A DNA stretch of 64,000 bases from Ligustrum vulgare (Eukaryota > Streptophyta > Magnoliopsida > Lamiales > Oleaceae), in the NCBI GenBank assembly GCA_963555705.1, contig OY743168.1, positions 97,628,925 through 97,692,924 of the forward strand, read 5' to 3'. Every line of letters starts with the position of its first letter. Position 1 is the stretch's first letter. A program made the position numbers and the translations under genes. Under the pieces are notes generated by a model. That model saw only the letters and a list, made by a program, of their open reading frames with translations. It had not been told where the DNA came from and ran no database searches. This document shows, in pieces, positions 36,490 to 46,105 of the stretch.

Positions 36490-36901
36490 AGGAGAACTCT
36501 TATTAATCAAATATCTAGATATGAAAATAAATAAAAAATTAGATTCAATAATAGAATAAAGAGGAAATCTATTAGACCAAATGATAAAAGAAAGAAATAT
36601 AAAAAGAAAAGGATTTTTAAGACTAAAATCAATAGAAAGTAAAAGAAAATACTTTAATACAATTCTAAAACAATTACCTAATATACTTATGATCATAAAA
36701 AACAAAGAAAAAATAAATTTGGAAAAATATGATATAACTGGAAAATTAAAATATTACATAAAAAGTTATAGAGTACAACAAAGAAAAACTATGTTAAGAT
36801 CAATTGAAGAATTTTGTGAATATAATATAATGATATGTAAAGAAGTAAAATATGATACGAAATTAAGATTAGAAGTTGAGCATATCAGAGGAAGAATTTA
36901 A
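36476..36901 (+). pseudogene. Pararetroviral small ORF b (one internal stop)
   Basis: A frame of about 141 codons with one in-frame TAA near 36557. It is basic and Lys/Ile-rich with no recognised domain. Its TAA overlaps the ATG of ORF c (TAATG at 36899-36903), a coupling typical of polycistronic translation. Confidence 0.6.
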
Positions 36902-37419
36902 TGACGGAATTTCCAGAAATAAAATTTGAAAAAAAAATAATAGAAAATAATAATCTACCAGTATGATCTTACCAAATAAAAGGAGCTAATACAACTATGT
37001 TTCAACCATTAAGCTCATGGGGAGAATCCGATGAATTTTTTAATATGCAATTAAATTGGATAAGTACATTTTTATGGCAAACATATAAAAACATAAATTT
37101 ACAAGATAAACTAGTCATTGAAGAATTACAACAATTAAATATACATGATATGAATATCAAAGAAAAATTACAAAATATTCAAAATAAACGAACAATACAA
37201 TTCAAAGAATTAAAAGAAATGATAGGAGAAGTTAAAAATATAGATGAAGAAATCTTAAAAGAATTCCAAAGAAAATCAGGAGAATTAATTAATCAAGATA
37301 AAATTGGAATAATTATAGAAAAAATAGATAAAATAAATGAGAAAATAAGAAAGAATGAAAACGAAAAAAATCATATCAATAGAAGAAAGAATAAAAAGGA
37401 TAGAAATAAAAATAGATGA
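36901..37419 (+). pseudogene. Pararetroviral ORF c, coiled-coil protein (one internal stop)
   Basis: About 172 codons with one in-frame TGA near 36967. An N-terminal part with SSWGESDEFFNMQLNWIS is followed by a long Glu/Lys/Ile coiled coil and an Asn/Arg/Lys tail. In the family, coiled-coil proteins upstream of the capsid gene act as aphid-transmission or virion-associated proteins; that role here is inference. Confidence 0.6.
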
Positions 37420-37424
37420 TATGT

Positions 37425-37864
37425 ATGACAGACTATTTAAGGTATAAAAAACTCAAAAATCAAGAATATAAAATGTCAATAAGCGAATATATTGAAGATA
37501 TAAAAATATTAATAAAATCATTAATAAGTTATGTTCAATAAGTAAAAAATGAATTAAAAGAAATAAGAAATGATATAAATATACTAAAACTAGAGATTAG
37601 ATAATTCAAAGAAAATAATAAAACCAAAGATAAGAAAATAGGAAAAAAAAACTCATAGAAAAAGAAATATTTAGAATAGGAAAGAAGCATTTCGAACAAG
37701 AAAAAATTATAATAGAAGTAGGAAGTATGGAAGATGAATTTAGGAGAAACATATTACCAAAAATACTAGAGGAAGAATTAGAATTACAAAAATCTATAGA
37801 AAAAACTTTATGAAAATTAAAAACTGAAGAAAAAATTGAAGAAGAACAAGATAAAAATGAATGA
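37425..37864 (+). pseudogene. Pararetroviral ORF d, small coiled-coil, virion-associated-like (frameshifted)
   Basis: It starts at an ATG 5 bases after ORF c. It has a heptad-like N-terminal part with stops near 37540 and 37602, then continues in another frame to a TGA at 37862-37864 that overlaps the capsid ATG (37857). A small coiled-coil ORF overlapping the capsid gene is the position of the virion-associated protein in caulimoviruses; function is inferred from position. Confidence 0.5.
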
Positions 37865-39192
37865 AGAATTATATTTGCTTATAGAAAATTTTGACAAGTT
37901 AAGCATAGAAGATTTTACTGAATACCAAGTTTTAATGAATACTGGAGGAGCATCTAACCCTGCTCCTATAGGAACTTCTAAACAAGAATTACCAGATTCA
38001 GATGAAAGTTATGCACCCTTATGTAGTAAACCACACCGGCAATATTATGATAGAACCAGAGATAGACAACCACCTAGAGGGAATAAATATAAAGATAGGT
38101 TTGAACCAAATGATAATTATGATAAACTTATTAATCATGAAGGAACAAAATTAGATTTGGATTGTAAAATAGATACTAAAAAGCCTTATTAACTTGAGCA
38201 GATTCAATGATACTATTCTTTTTATACAATAAAGATGATACATGGAAAAATACTGATAGAATGATAATCTTTTTTAGTAGCATCTTTTAAAAGACATGTT
38301 AGAAATTGGTGTGAAGGAATAAGTAGTGATACAAAAGCATTAATAAGAAGAAATGTACAGACGGAACTAGTAAAATCAGATAGAAAGGGAATAGAAAAGT
38401 TAGTAGATTATATTGCGAATGAATTTTTAGGAGAAAATTAGATAAGTAATTTTGAAGCAGAATCAATAAGAGAAAAAGATAATGCAAGAGTAAGATTAAT
38501 AAATTTAACAATATGTGATATGTGTAAAATCAAATAATATGCTTGTGAGTTTAAAGAATACTATTATGTCCAATTCTATAGTAATGAAAATCAAGAAGTA
38601 TATAAAGATATGTATTACAATAAATTACCAGGTTCATGGAGAATATACTTTAAAATAGAATTTAAGAAATTTATTAAAGATAACCCTGAAAAACCTAGAG
38701 CATTAGGATCAAGAATAAAATTCATATTTGAAAGATTAGTATATATACGTCAACAAAGACAATTATTAAAGAAATCAGGAAAATTAACCAGAATATGTTG
38801 TGAAGATATGGAAAAACCTACCCAATGGGGATGTAACCCTGAAAGAAGAAAAAAATAAAAGAAAATATAAAAATAAAAAGTTTAAAAAATTCAGAAACTT
38901 CAGGAAAAAATATATAAAACCTAAGAGAAGATATTACAAAAGAAGATATAATCCAAATAAAAGACAGAAAAATAAAACTTATAAGAAAGACAAAAGTCAA
39001 TGTAAATGTTGGAATTGTGGATAAATGTGGCATATAAGCCCTGCTTGTTACAAAAATAAAGTTAAAATATTACAAAAAGAATATCTAGAAATAGAAAGTG
39101 AACTAAATGAAATATCAGATATTGAAGAATACTATGATCAAAAAGTCTATATAAGTGAAACATATTCAGAAAGTAATGAATCAGAATCATAA
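37857..39192 (+). pseudogene. Pararetroviral capsid protein (stops and frameshift)
   Basis: From the ATG at 37857 an acidic N-terminal part (about 110 codons) leads into the conserved capsid core (WCEGISSDTKALIRRN; YYNKLPGSWRIYFKIEFKKF at 38614-38673), then a Lys/Arg-rich tail and a CCHC zinc knuckle (CWNCG...MWHISPAC, 39007-39054, with a stop inside it) and an acidic end SNESES. Stops occur near 38190-38275 and 38440-38540, and there is a frameshift near 38850. It would package the pregenome; this copy cannot. Confidence 0.8.
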
Positions 39193-39238
39193 TAAAGAAA
39201 TAGAATAACTAAAAGCAAATAAGAACATAGATAAATAA

Positions 39239-40501
39239 GAATATGAAGGAATAGAAGGTTATGGATTAAAGGTAACTTTTGATAATAATAAGTTCAGGAA
39301 GATACAAAAATTATCTTTAGATTTGAAAATAGGAAAATGAGAAATATTAGATAGAATATGGAAAAGAGAAAAAGTAGCAATAAATGAATACCATAAAATT
39401 GAAAGGGCAATAGATGTTAGAACTACCCAAGGAACACACAAATTAAACCTTTTAACAAAAAATAAGGTTACAGAATTATTAAAAAAGATCAATAGAAAAT
39501 AAAGTGAAAAGATCCAATATGTTTATTTAGCAGGTATCCAAATAATGTTTAAATCCTTGTTTAGAGAATGACTAGATTCACCTTTAACTGTAAGTTTACA
39601 TGATGGAAGAATAATAAATTTAAAAGACAATCATTTAGGAACAGTGGAAGGAAATCTAGCATATAAGAAACTAATATTTACATGTTATCCAAAATATTGT
39701 ATATCGTTAAAAGATAGAAACTTTAATGAAGTTTTATGACTACATTTCAAATTACATAAAGATGAAATAATGGAACCAGGAGATAAAATTATGACTATAG
39801 AATACAGAGCATTATACACATTTACTAACTCTAATTATGGAAATATTTACTCTAAAAAACCATAAATTGAAATTCATCAAGAATGCAAAGATTTTGGTAA
39901 AGTTGTGGAACCAGATAAAATAATAAGTTTAGTTCCAAGAAATTATGAACTTACTATAACAAAAAATAAACCAGAAATTATAGAGTTAAGAGAAGAAGAA
40001 TATCCTAATAATAACATAACATTTGAAGATGGCAGGTTAATTAGAAGATCAACAACTTTACCCAATAGAAAATAATTAGGAGAAACTTGTAATACAAAGG
40101 AAATAAAACTTAATAGAAATGCTGGAAATATGAAAATCGAAGGTGAATATTTCAATGGAATAGAACATATAAAAGGATCCAATATATTAATTGACACAGG
40201 AGCAAGTGAATGTCATATAGCTTCAAACAAAAATAAAGGACTAATATCTCATAGAATTGATCCATATAGATATATAAATTTTGATGGACAAGTACATATG
40301 ACTGAACTTGAAGTAAAAGTACCAATAAAAATAGGAGGAATAAATCTCTTAGTACCATGTCATGTAGATAATAGCATGGTAAATCCTCATGTATTATTAG
40401 GAATGAGCTTTCTAGATGGACTAGAAGATTATAGTATAAAATGTGAAGGATTATATATAACTCATAATGGTCAAACTATACTACGTAGAAAAGCTGAATA
40501 A
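39239..40501 (+). pseudogene. Pararetroviral 30K movement protein fused to a retropepsin-like domain
   Basis: One uninterrupted register of about 420 codons with six point stops (39338, then near 39500, 39569, 39737, 39863 and 40072) and no frameshift. The first ~280 codons match the 30K movement protein core (YVYLAGIQIMFKSLF; VSLHDGRIINLKDN; GNLAYKKLIFTCYP; EYRALYTF). From about 40170 the same frame continues into an aspartic-protease-like domain: NILIDTGASECHIAS and, ~70 codons on, VLLGMSFLDGLEDY. The movement protein would form tubules for cell-to-cell spread. A protease-type domain attached to it, ahead of a second one in the polymerase ORF, is unusual. Confidence 0.75.
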
Positions 40502-42647
40502 ATGAATAACCAAATAAGTTTTCCATTAGCTGTTTATATACAAGTTACAATTGTTGAAACAAATATAACAACATGTGCATTAATTGACACGGGAAGTGAT
40601 ATAACAATAATAAAAAGTTTCTTAATAAAATCATGGAATACTAATGGAAAGATAAAAATTACAGGAGTAGCGGAGAAAGTACTCATATAATTAATAGTGC
40701 TGATAAAATTGATATAATACTTGGGAGTAAACAAATAGTTGTAAATAAAATATATAATTATAACAAACTAGAATGTGATATATTACTAGGAAATGACTTT
40801 ATACAACAATTTCAATATTATAAACAAAATAATTACATGATAATGTTACAACACCTTGTGGACATTTACTAAAAATACTAATAGAATTTAGACCTTACAG
40901 AGTTCAGTCAACACAGCGTGGTGATAAATAGGAGAAAAAACCAATTACACAAAATGAAATAAAAAATGAAAGAATAATGTATAAAAAAAGTCTTAAAAAC
41001 AAACATGGAAAAAATCATTGATCAACTAGAAATTTTTTTGGAGAGAATTCATTATCATTTTGGAAACCACATCATCCAAAAGCTAAAATAGAATTAACAG
41101 AAAATGTTATTATAAGAGTTAGACCAATGATGTATACCATACAAGATACACAAGAATTTAAAACTCAAATAAAAGAATTACTTAATCAAAAATTAATCAG
41201 ACCTAGTAATGGACCACATAGTAGTCCAACTTTTATGGTCATGAAACATTCTGAATAAAAAAGAGGAAAATATAGAATGGTGATAAATTATAAAGAACTA
41301 AACAAATATACTAAATTTGATGGATACTTTTTACCAAATAAAGAGGTACTAATAAATCTTGCAAAAGGAAAACAATATTATTCTAAATTTGATTGTAAAT
41401 CAGGATTTTTGCAAGTAAAAATGGAAGAAGATAGTATTCAATATACATCATTTAGTACACCCCAAGGTAAGTATGAATGGATGGTTATACCATTTGGTTT
41501 AAAAAATGCACCACAAATATATCAAAGAAGAATGGATAACATATTTAGAAAATTTAATGAATTCTTAATTGTCTATATCGTTGATATATTAATATGTTCT
41601 AATAACAGAGAAGAACATAGAAACCATTTAATAAAATTTATAAATGAATGCAAAAAAGAAGGAATTGTTCTTTCAAAAAATAAAGTTATAATAGAAAAAT
41701 AAGAAATTGATTTTCTTGGATTATCAATAGATAAAAGAGGGATAAAATTACAAACCCATATATATAAGAAGATAGAAAGTTTTCCAGACAAATTAGAATC
41801 AAAAGAAAAAATACAAAATTTTTAGGATGTTTAAATTATGCAGAAAGATTTATTGAAAATCTATCAAAAAAGAGACATAAAATTCAAATTTTACTCAAAA
41901 AAATAAATATCAAAGGATGGAGTGATAAACACACAGAAATTGTTAAATCACTAAAAGAAGAATGTAAAAATTTGCCAAAATTGAGGTTACCAGATGAAAA
42001 AGATAATATGATAGTTAATATTGATGCCTCAGATAAGTATTGGGCAGCAATATTAAAAACAGATCTTAATGAAATTTGTAGATACTCAAGTGGAACGTTT
42101 AACCAAGCAGAAATAAATTATACTACTCATGAGAAAGAATTGTTAGCAATCATCAGAGGAATAAAGAAGTTTTCATTGTTTTTATTATCTAAGAAATTCA
42201 TTGTTGAAACTGATAATTCTCAAGTTGTAGGATTAGTAAAAAATAAATTACCACCAGAACCTCAATATAGAAGGCTCCATAGATGGCAAGCCTATTTGAC
42301 ATTTTATAATTTTGATATAGTTCATATTAAAGGTATCAATAATTATCTTGCTGACTTTTTAAGCAGAAATAAATTATACTACTCATGAGAAAGAATTGTT
42401 AGCAATCATCAGAGGAATAAAGAAGTTTTCATTGTTTTTATTATCTAAGAAATTCATTGTTGAAACTGATAATTCTCAAGTTGTAGGATTAGTAAAAAAT
42501 AAATTACCACCAGAACCTCAATATAGAAGGCTCCATAGATGGCAAGCCTATTTGACATTTTATAATTTTGATATAGTTCATATTAAAGGTATCAATAATT
42601 ATCTTGCTGACTTTTTAAGCAGAAATATTGAATTTGCAGATGGATAA
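40502..42647 (+). pseudogene. Pararetroviral polymerase: retropepsin, reverse transcriptase, RNase H (broken)
   Basis: The ATG directly follows the stop of the preceding ORF. Protease: CALIDTGSDITIIK (~40577-40620) and, past a frameshift near 40690, DILLGNDF. RT (~41040-41800): KIELTENVIIRVRPMMYT, KYRMVINYKELNKYT, FDCKSGFLQVKM, PFGLKNAPQIYQ; the catalytic box reads YIVDI, with the first Asp replaced by Val. RNase H (~41970-42385): VNIDASDKYW, YTTHEKELLAII, ETDNSQV, RWQAYLTFYNFDIVHIKG. Stops lie near 41257 and 41700, a frameshift near 41820, and the RNase H end is tandemly duplicated (42105-42616). The enzyme would copy the pregenomic RNA into DNA; this copy is dead. Confidence 0.88.
42105..42616 (+). 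repeat. Perfect 256-bp tandem duplication in the RNase H region
   Basis: 42105-42360 and 42361-42616 appear identical by eye, followed by a third start of 10 bases (AAGCAGAAAT, 42617-42626). The unit is not a multiple of three, so it breaks the frame. Confidence 0.9.
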
Positions 42648-43693
42648 TATCAAAAAATCCCTGATAGACGCCAAAAAGCGAATGAACTTCCTCGTGGAGG
42701 AAGCTGAAGATATAAAGCTTGGAATTGAACAACTTGCAGAAACTCTTCAAGGAAGTTTCAAGCAATTGATGGAAATCTCAACATTTCATCACAATTATAC
42801 TAAAGAATTGAACGATAATATAATTGAGATTGAATCTCAGTTTGAATCGTTAATTACCAAAAAGGTTATATCAAAAATACAAATAGGTACATCTTCTGGA
42901 AGCAGTGGTGGACCAACGATTAAAAGAGATGAACCTCCCAGAAAAAGTTGTTATAAATGAAGTCAGTCCTCGTAAAATCACAATCAATGCCAAAGATGAA
43001 CATACAAAGGTAGTTAGAATTCGTGCTGAAGAGGAAGATGATTCCCCTTTTTTACCTAAAGAAAATGAATATAAAACTACTGTCGAAGTTATATATGAAT
43101 TTCAAGAATGTGATTGTTATTACATTTCGTCTGGAGACCATGTATACCCAATATTGATCGTTACTCAGGGAGGAGATCCCGTCATGACAAAAATGGCAGC
43201 TGATTATGGATTTTTGGATCTTATCTATCCAGGAAAAGATCTGAAAGAAATTGAAAAATTTGATGATTTACTAAAAGAAGAAATTTCAAAATTTTCCCAA
43301 GGAAGACTTATATATTTAAAATTTTATTCAATCAGTCCTGAAATTGATGGAAGGATATATATTATCACGATTGTGTATGTTGCTCGAAATTTTCAAATTG
43401 AAGTTGGAAAAAATACCAAGCCAGTACCAAACATTACAAGATCATGGTTTAAATCCCGAAGGGTGTTGGGAATTAAAGTTCTCTACAACATTGCCAAAAA
43501 CTTGTATGAGAAAAAATTCGAATGCATATGTCAGTATAATGGATGGACCCTACTCACTAATGGAGGAAAAGAAAAGTCAACAATCTTGCAAGAATACATC
43601 AATAAATTTGACACTTATCAAATCCATGGAAGTTTTGCCACTTTGCAAGAAGCGTGCATAGTCAGGAATTGCCCCACATGCCAAAGGAATTGA
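42640..43693 (+). pseudogene. Pararetroviral viroplasmin/transactivator-like ORF (one frameshift)
   Basis: The first 106 codons (42640-42957) are a coiled coil (DNIKKSLIDAKKRMNFLVEE). A frame change near 42930 leads into a ~250-codon frame ending RNCPTCQRN at 43693, with VARNFQIEVG and FECICQYNGWTLLTNGG. Being the last ORF before the promoter is the place of the inclusion-body/transactivator protein in caulimovirids, and YNGW..GSFATLQEA may be the RNase H-like fold seen in that family. I did not find a decisive motif, so the name rests mainly on position. This part is better preserved and less A-rich than the ORFs upstream. Confidence 0.5.
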
Positions 43694-43790
43694 TGGACAG
43701 GCAGAAGCCACTTGATGAATCTGCTTTACATGCCAACAGAATTGATGGACAAGTGGAAGCTGCTTAATAGATCTACTTTAATGCAACAAT
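43676..43790 (+). repeat. Two ~54-bp direct repeats upstream of the viral promoter
   Basis: ACATGCCAAAGGAATTGATGG... and ACATGCCAACAGAATTGATGG... are adjacent imperfect repeats that overlap the end of the viroplasmin-like ORF. Copy 2 (63580-63690) has the same pair. Confidence 0.65.
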
Positions 43791-43931
43791 GCAGAACAAT
43801 GTAGGGGTCATATCAAGACCAAAAAATAGAAGGATAAGTGTCCCTATAATGTAAGGGGCCATGTGATGTAATAAATAATAGAGGGACATGTGTGTCCTTA
43901 TGTGATAAAAGCTATGAAATTGTTAGGTCGA

Positions 43932-43978
43932 TGATGTAAGCAGTGATGTAATTGTGTACAATGTAATATTATAAATAG
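43932..43978 (+). promoter_or_regulatory. Pararetroviral pregenomic promoter: as-1-like motifs and TATA box
   Basis: TGATGTAAG (43932) and TGATGTA (43944) form an as-1-like pair, followed by TATAAATAG (43970-43978). This is the arrangement of caulimovirid pregenomic promoters. Copy 2 keeps the same elements (TATA at 63387-63379, minus strand). Transcription should start near 44000. Confidence 0.75.
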
Positions 43979-44000
43979 AGGCCTCCAGGCTAGTTGAAAG

Positions 44001-44423
44001 ACAGAACTCTCTGGAGCACTCAGTTGGTGAGAAAGCCAACAAATCTTCTGTCTTTGAAATTTTTTCATACCAAGTCTTTGTCAATCTTCATATTATCAAT
44101 AAAATCTCAATTTACTTATCATATTATGATGAGTTTCTAAATTCTTGTCTTCTATTTCCAAGAAGAAGATATATTATTAAGAAAACTCCCTACACTCTGT
44201 CCTAAAATATTTTCCATCTAAAAAGATTATATAGTGAAGGCATCCAGATTTAGCTAATAACCCGTGAAGGTATGAGGTCATTGAAGAGTGTGGAGCAGGA
44301 ACCTATAAGCCTGAAGGTCACTAACAATAGAAGGAAAATACAAAGGTACTGAGAACAGGAAAAGATGTTAGTATTCTTAATATATCTATCTTTATAGAAT
44401 TAGGAGGAAAAAGAGCTTTTAAC
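44001..44423 (+). other. Pararetroviral leader with polyadenylation signal
   Basis: About 420 bases follow the expected transcription start. AATAAA at 44098-44103, ~100 bases after the start, fits the short terminal redundancy of caulimovirid RNA, in which the signal is bypassed once and used the second time. No clear primer site was found in this leader. Confidence 0.55.
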
Positions 44424-44777
44424 ATGACAGAATTCAGAATTGTTAAATTTAATTATCAAAACAGTCCTTATAATGATGAATATCATAACATAATTGAACA
44501 TTTATTCATGCATAAACAGTTTACTAGACCAAATAATGAAATAAAAAAGTTATATCATGTCTATATGCCATGTTTGTTAGCTATATTTCCAACATTAAAA
44601 AGAATATTATGAGTAGAAATTACAAAATCGATTATTTATTTTTGGCTTGATAGTGATAATACTAAAATAAATAATGAATTATATTTAGGATATGTATTTA
44701 GTAGTGATAATGATTATGATCCTGTAATAGATTATGACAGTGATGGAAGAGATGGATCTTTCTTTACCAGTTTTTGA
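44424..44777 (+). pseudogene. Pararetroviral small ORF f (one internal stop)
   Basis: It starts MTEFRIVKFNYQ and ends in an acidic tail (DYDPVIDYDSDG), with one TGA near 44610. The homologous ORF in copy 2 starts at 62957 and is split by a solo LTR. No domain recognised. It overlaps ORF g by 35 bases. Confidence 0.6.
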
Positions 44778-45153
44778 AAATCTTAATATCATGAATGAAA
44801 GCAATTACATGAAAAAACCTAGATCTAAGAGAGGTCCATATAAAGTTAAAAAGAATATCAAAAGTAAAAAGGTATTGAATATGAAAATGAAATTGATAAA
44901 ATAGGATACCAATAGCAACTATATACATCACAAAAGATATTTAAAAGTTTTAAAGAAAATTTAATAGAAAACTTTACTAGAGGTACTGTAAGATCTATAA
45001 TAATACATGATATTCAAGATATAATTGATAAATTAGAAAAGTATTTCGAAATATAATATACCATTTGAACCAAGCATGAATATTATGGCTGACATAGATA
45101 TTATCAACTCTCAGACACTGATAGAGTTTGAAAAATTACTTGAAACTTTATAA
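44743..45153 (+). pseudogene. Pararetroviral small ORF g (frameshifted)
   Basis: It starts MEEMDLSLPVFENLN, then has a basic KKPRSKRGPYK patch that could bind nucleic acid or act as a nuclear signal. The frame breaks in an A-run near 44870, there is a further stop (TAG), and the end is FEKLLETL. Copy 2 (61760-61334) breaks at the same A-run with a different length. No known domain. Confidence 0.55.
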
Positions 45154-45175
45154 ATTATTTATCTTTATATTTATA

Positions 45176-45394
45176 ATACCTGAATATACTATTGAAGGAT
45201 TAGACAATTTGTTAGATATGATAATAGAAAAAATAGATAACATTATATCTCAATTAATAGATATGGATGAATCATCTGAACAATATTATATACTTTTAGG
45301 AAATCATGATCAATACATTATAGATTATTCTCATATATTACAACTTAAAATAGATTTAGAAAATAAAATAGTAACAAACACAGTCCAAACCTAA
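45176..45394 (+). pseudogene. Pararetroviral small ORF h, first of a tandem pair (start codon lost)
   Basis: The core YTIEGLDNLLDMIIEKIDNI is followed by a coiled coil and SSEQYYILLGNHDQYIIDY. It is clearly related to ORF i directly downstream. In copy 2 the equivalent position is ATG; here it is ATA, although an open frame extends upstream. Confidence 0.6.
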
Positions 45395-45616
45395 ATGTCA
45401 GGATATACAATAGAAGGACTAGATAATCTTTTAGAAAAATTAAAAGATAAAATAGAAGATATTAAATATCAAATGAAAAATGAAAACATATCTTCTGAAG
45501 AATATAATAAACTTTTAGAAAAATACGAACAATATATTGCAGATTATTGTATTTTACTAGATCAAAAAATTGATTTATACCAGAAAATTTTGTATAATAA
45601 TTTACCAACCCAATAA
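45395..45616 (+). CDS. Pararetroviral small ORF i, second of a tandem pair (73 codons)
   Basis: The ATG follows the stop of ORF h with no gap. MSGYTIEGLDNLLEKLKDKI, then SSEEYNKLLEKYEQYIADY, parallels ORF h along its length, so the two arose by tandem duplication. Short coiled-coil protein of unknown role; open in this copy. Confidence 0.6.
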   Translation: MSGYTIEGLDNLLEKLKDKIEDIKYQMKNENISSEEYNKLLEKYEQYIADYCILLDQKIDLYQKILYNNLPTQ

Positions 45617-45619
45617 TCT

Positions 45620-46030
45620 ATGAATACTTCACAAACATCAACATCTAATAATTGTGATCATAAACTATATTTAAATAATAAAGAAATTTTATTTTTATTA
45701 ACTATCGTTGAGAAATCTAAAAATACACACTCTATTGGACAATCTAAATTAAAAGAAATATACGAATATATTGATTATGCTATCCTAAATAAAATAGAAT
45801 TTAATTCTGTTGAAATAACAAAAAATATAAATACAGTTCATAAAATTATAGAAGAATATGAAGATATAGAAGAAGAGATTTCAGAAGGAATAACATTAGG
45901 ATATATAAATAAAAAAGATCATCCTAAATCTTTTAAGAAATTATCACAATATAGAGCATTTTTAGAAGAACTTAAAAGATTAAAAAATATGAATATAACA
46001 AGAAGTATTGAATTAAATGAACCAAATTAA
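45620..46030 (+). CDS. Pararetroviral small ORF j (136 codons)
   Basis: Starts MNTSQTSTSNNCDHKLYL and is open to the stop. Highly charged with helical segments (KIIEEYEDIEEEISEG). Homologue in copy 2 at ~60867-60460 is frameshifted. No known domain. It is the last viral ORF before the similarity between copies fades near 46105. Confidence 0.6.
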   Translation: MNTSQTSTSNNCDHKLYLNNKEILFLLTIVEKSKNTHSIGQSKLKEIYEYIDYAILNKIEFNSVEITKNINTVHKIIEEYEDIEEEISEGITLGYINKKDHPKSFKKLSQYRAFLEELKRLKNMNITRSIELNEPN

Positions 46031-46105
46031 GTCCAGGGACATATCTTGCAAAGTAAAAAACTAACTTCATTAAGGGTAATATGGACAAATTACAAAAAGT
46101 GATCA

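Larger units (their letters stand above)
36190..46105 (+). mobile_element. Endogenous pararetrovirus (Caulimoviridae), copy 1, ~9.9 kb, decayed
   Basis: The order is primer site, four small ORFs, capsid, movement protein, protease, RT-RNase H, viroplasmin-like ORF, promoter, leader, and five small ORFs. Capsid before movement protein before polymerase is the order of the cavemovirus/solendovirus group, but the extra ORFs make this longer than those genomes usually are. ORFs are A-rich, overlap or abut as in caulimovirids, and hold many stops and frameshifts, so the copy cannot be expressed as intact proteins. There are no LTRs. The right limit is set by similarity to copy 2 continuing to about 46105. 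Confidence 0.88.

Noticed and set aside
43344..43661. Second open frame inside the viroplasmin-like ORF (also 63695-63985 in copy 2)
   Set aside because: Overlaps the better-supported frame that ends NCPTCQRN; treated as its shadow although it is open in both copies.
44001..44423. Search for a primer binding site in the viral leader
   Set aside because: Only weak resemblance (GGTACTGAGAAC); the site at 36190 is much better.
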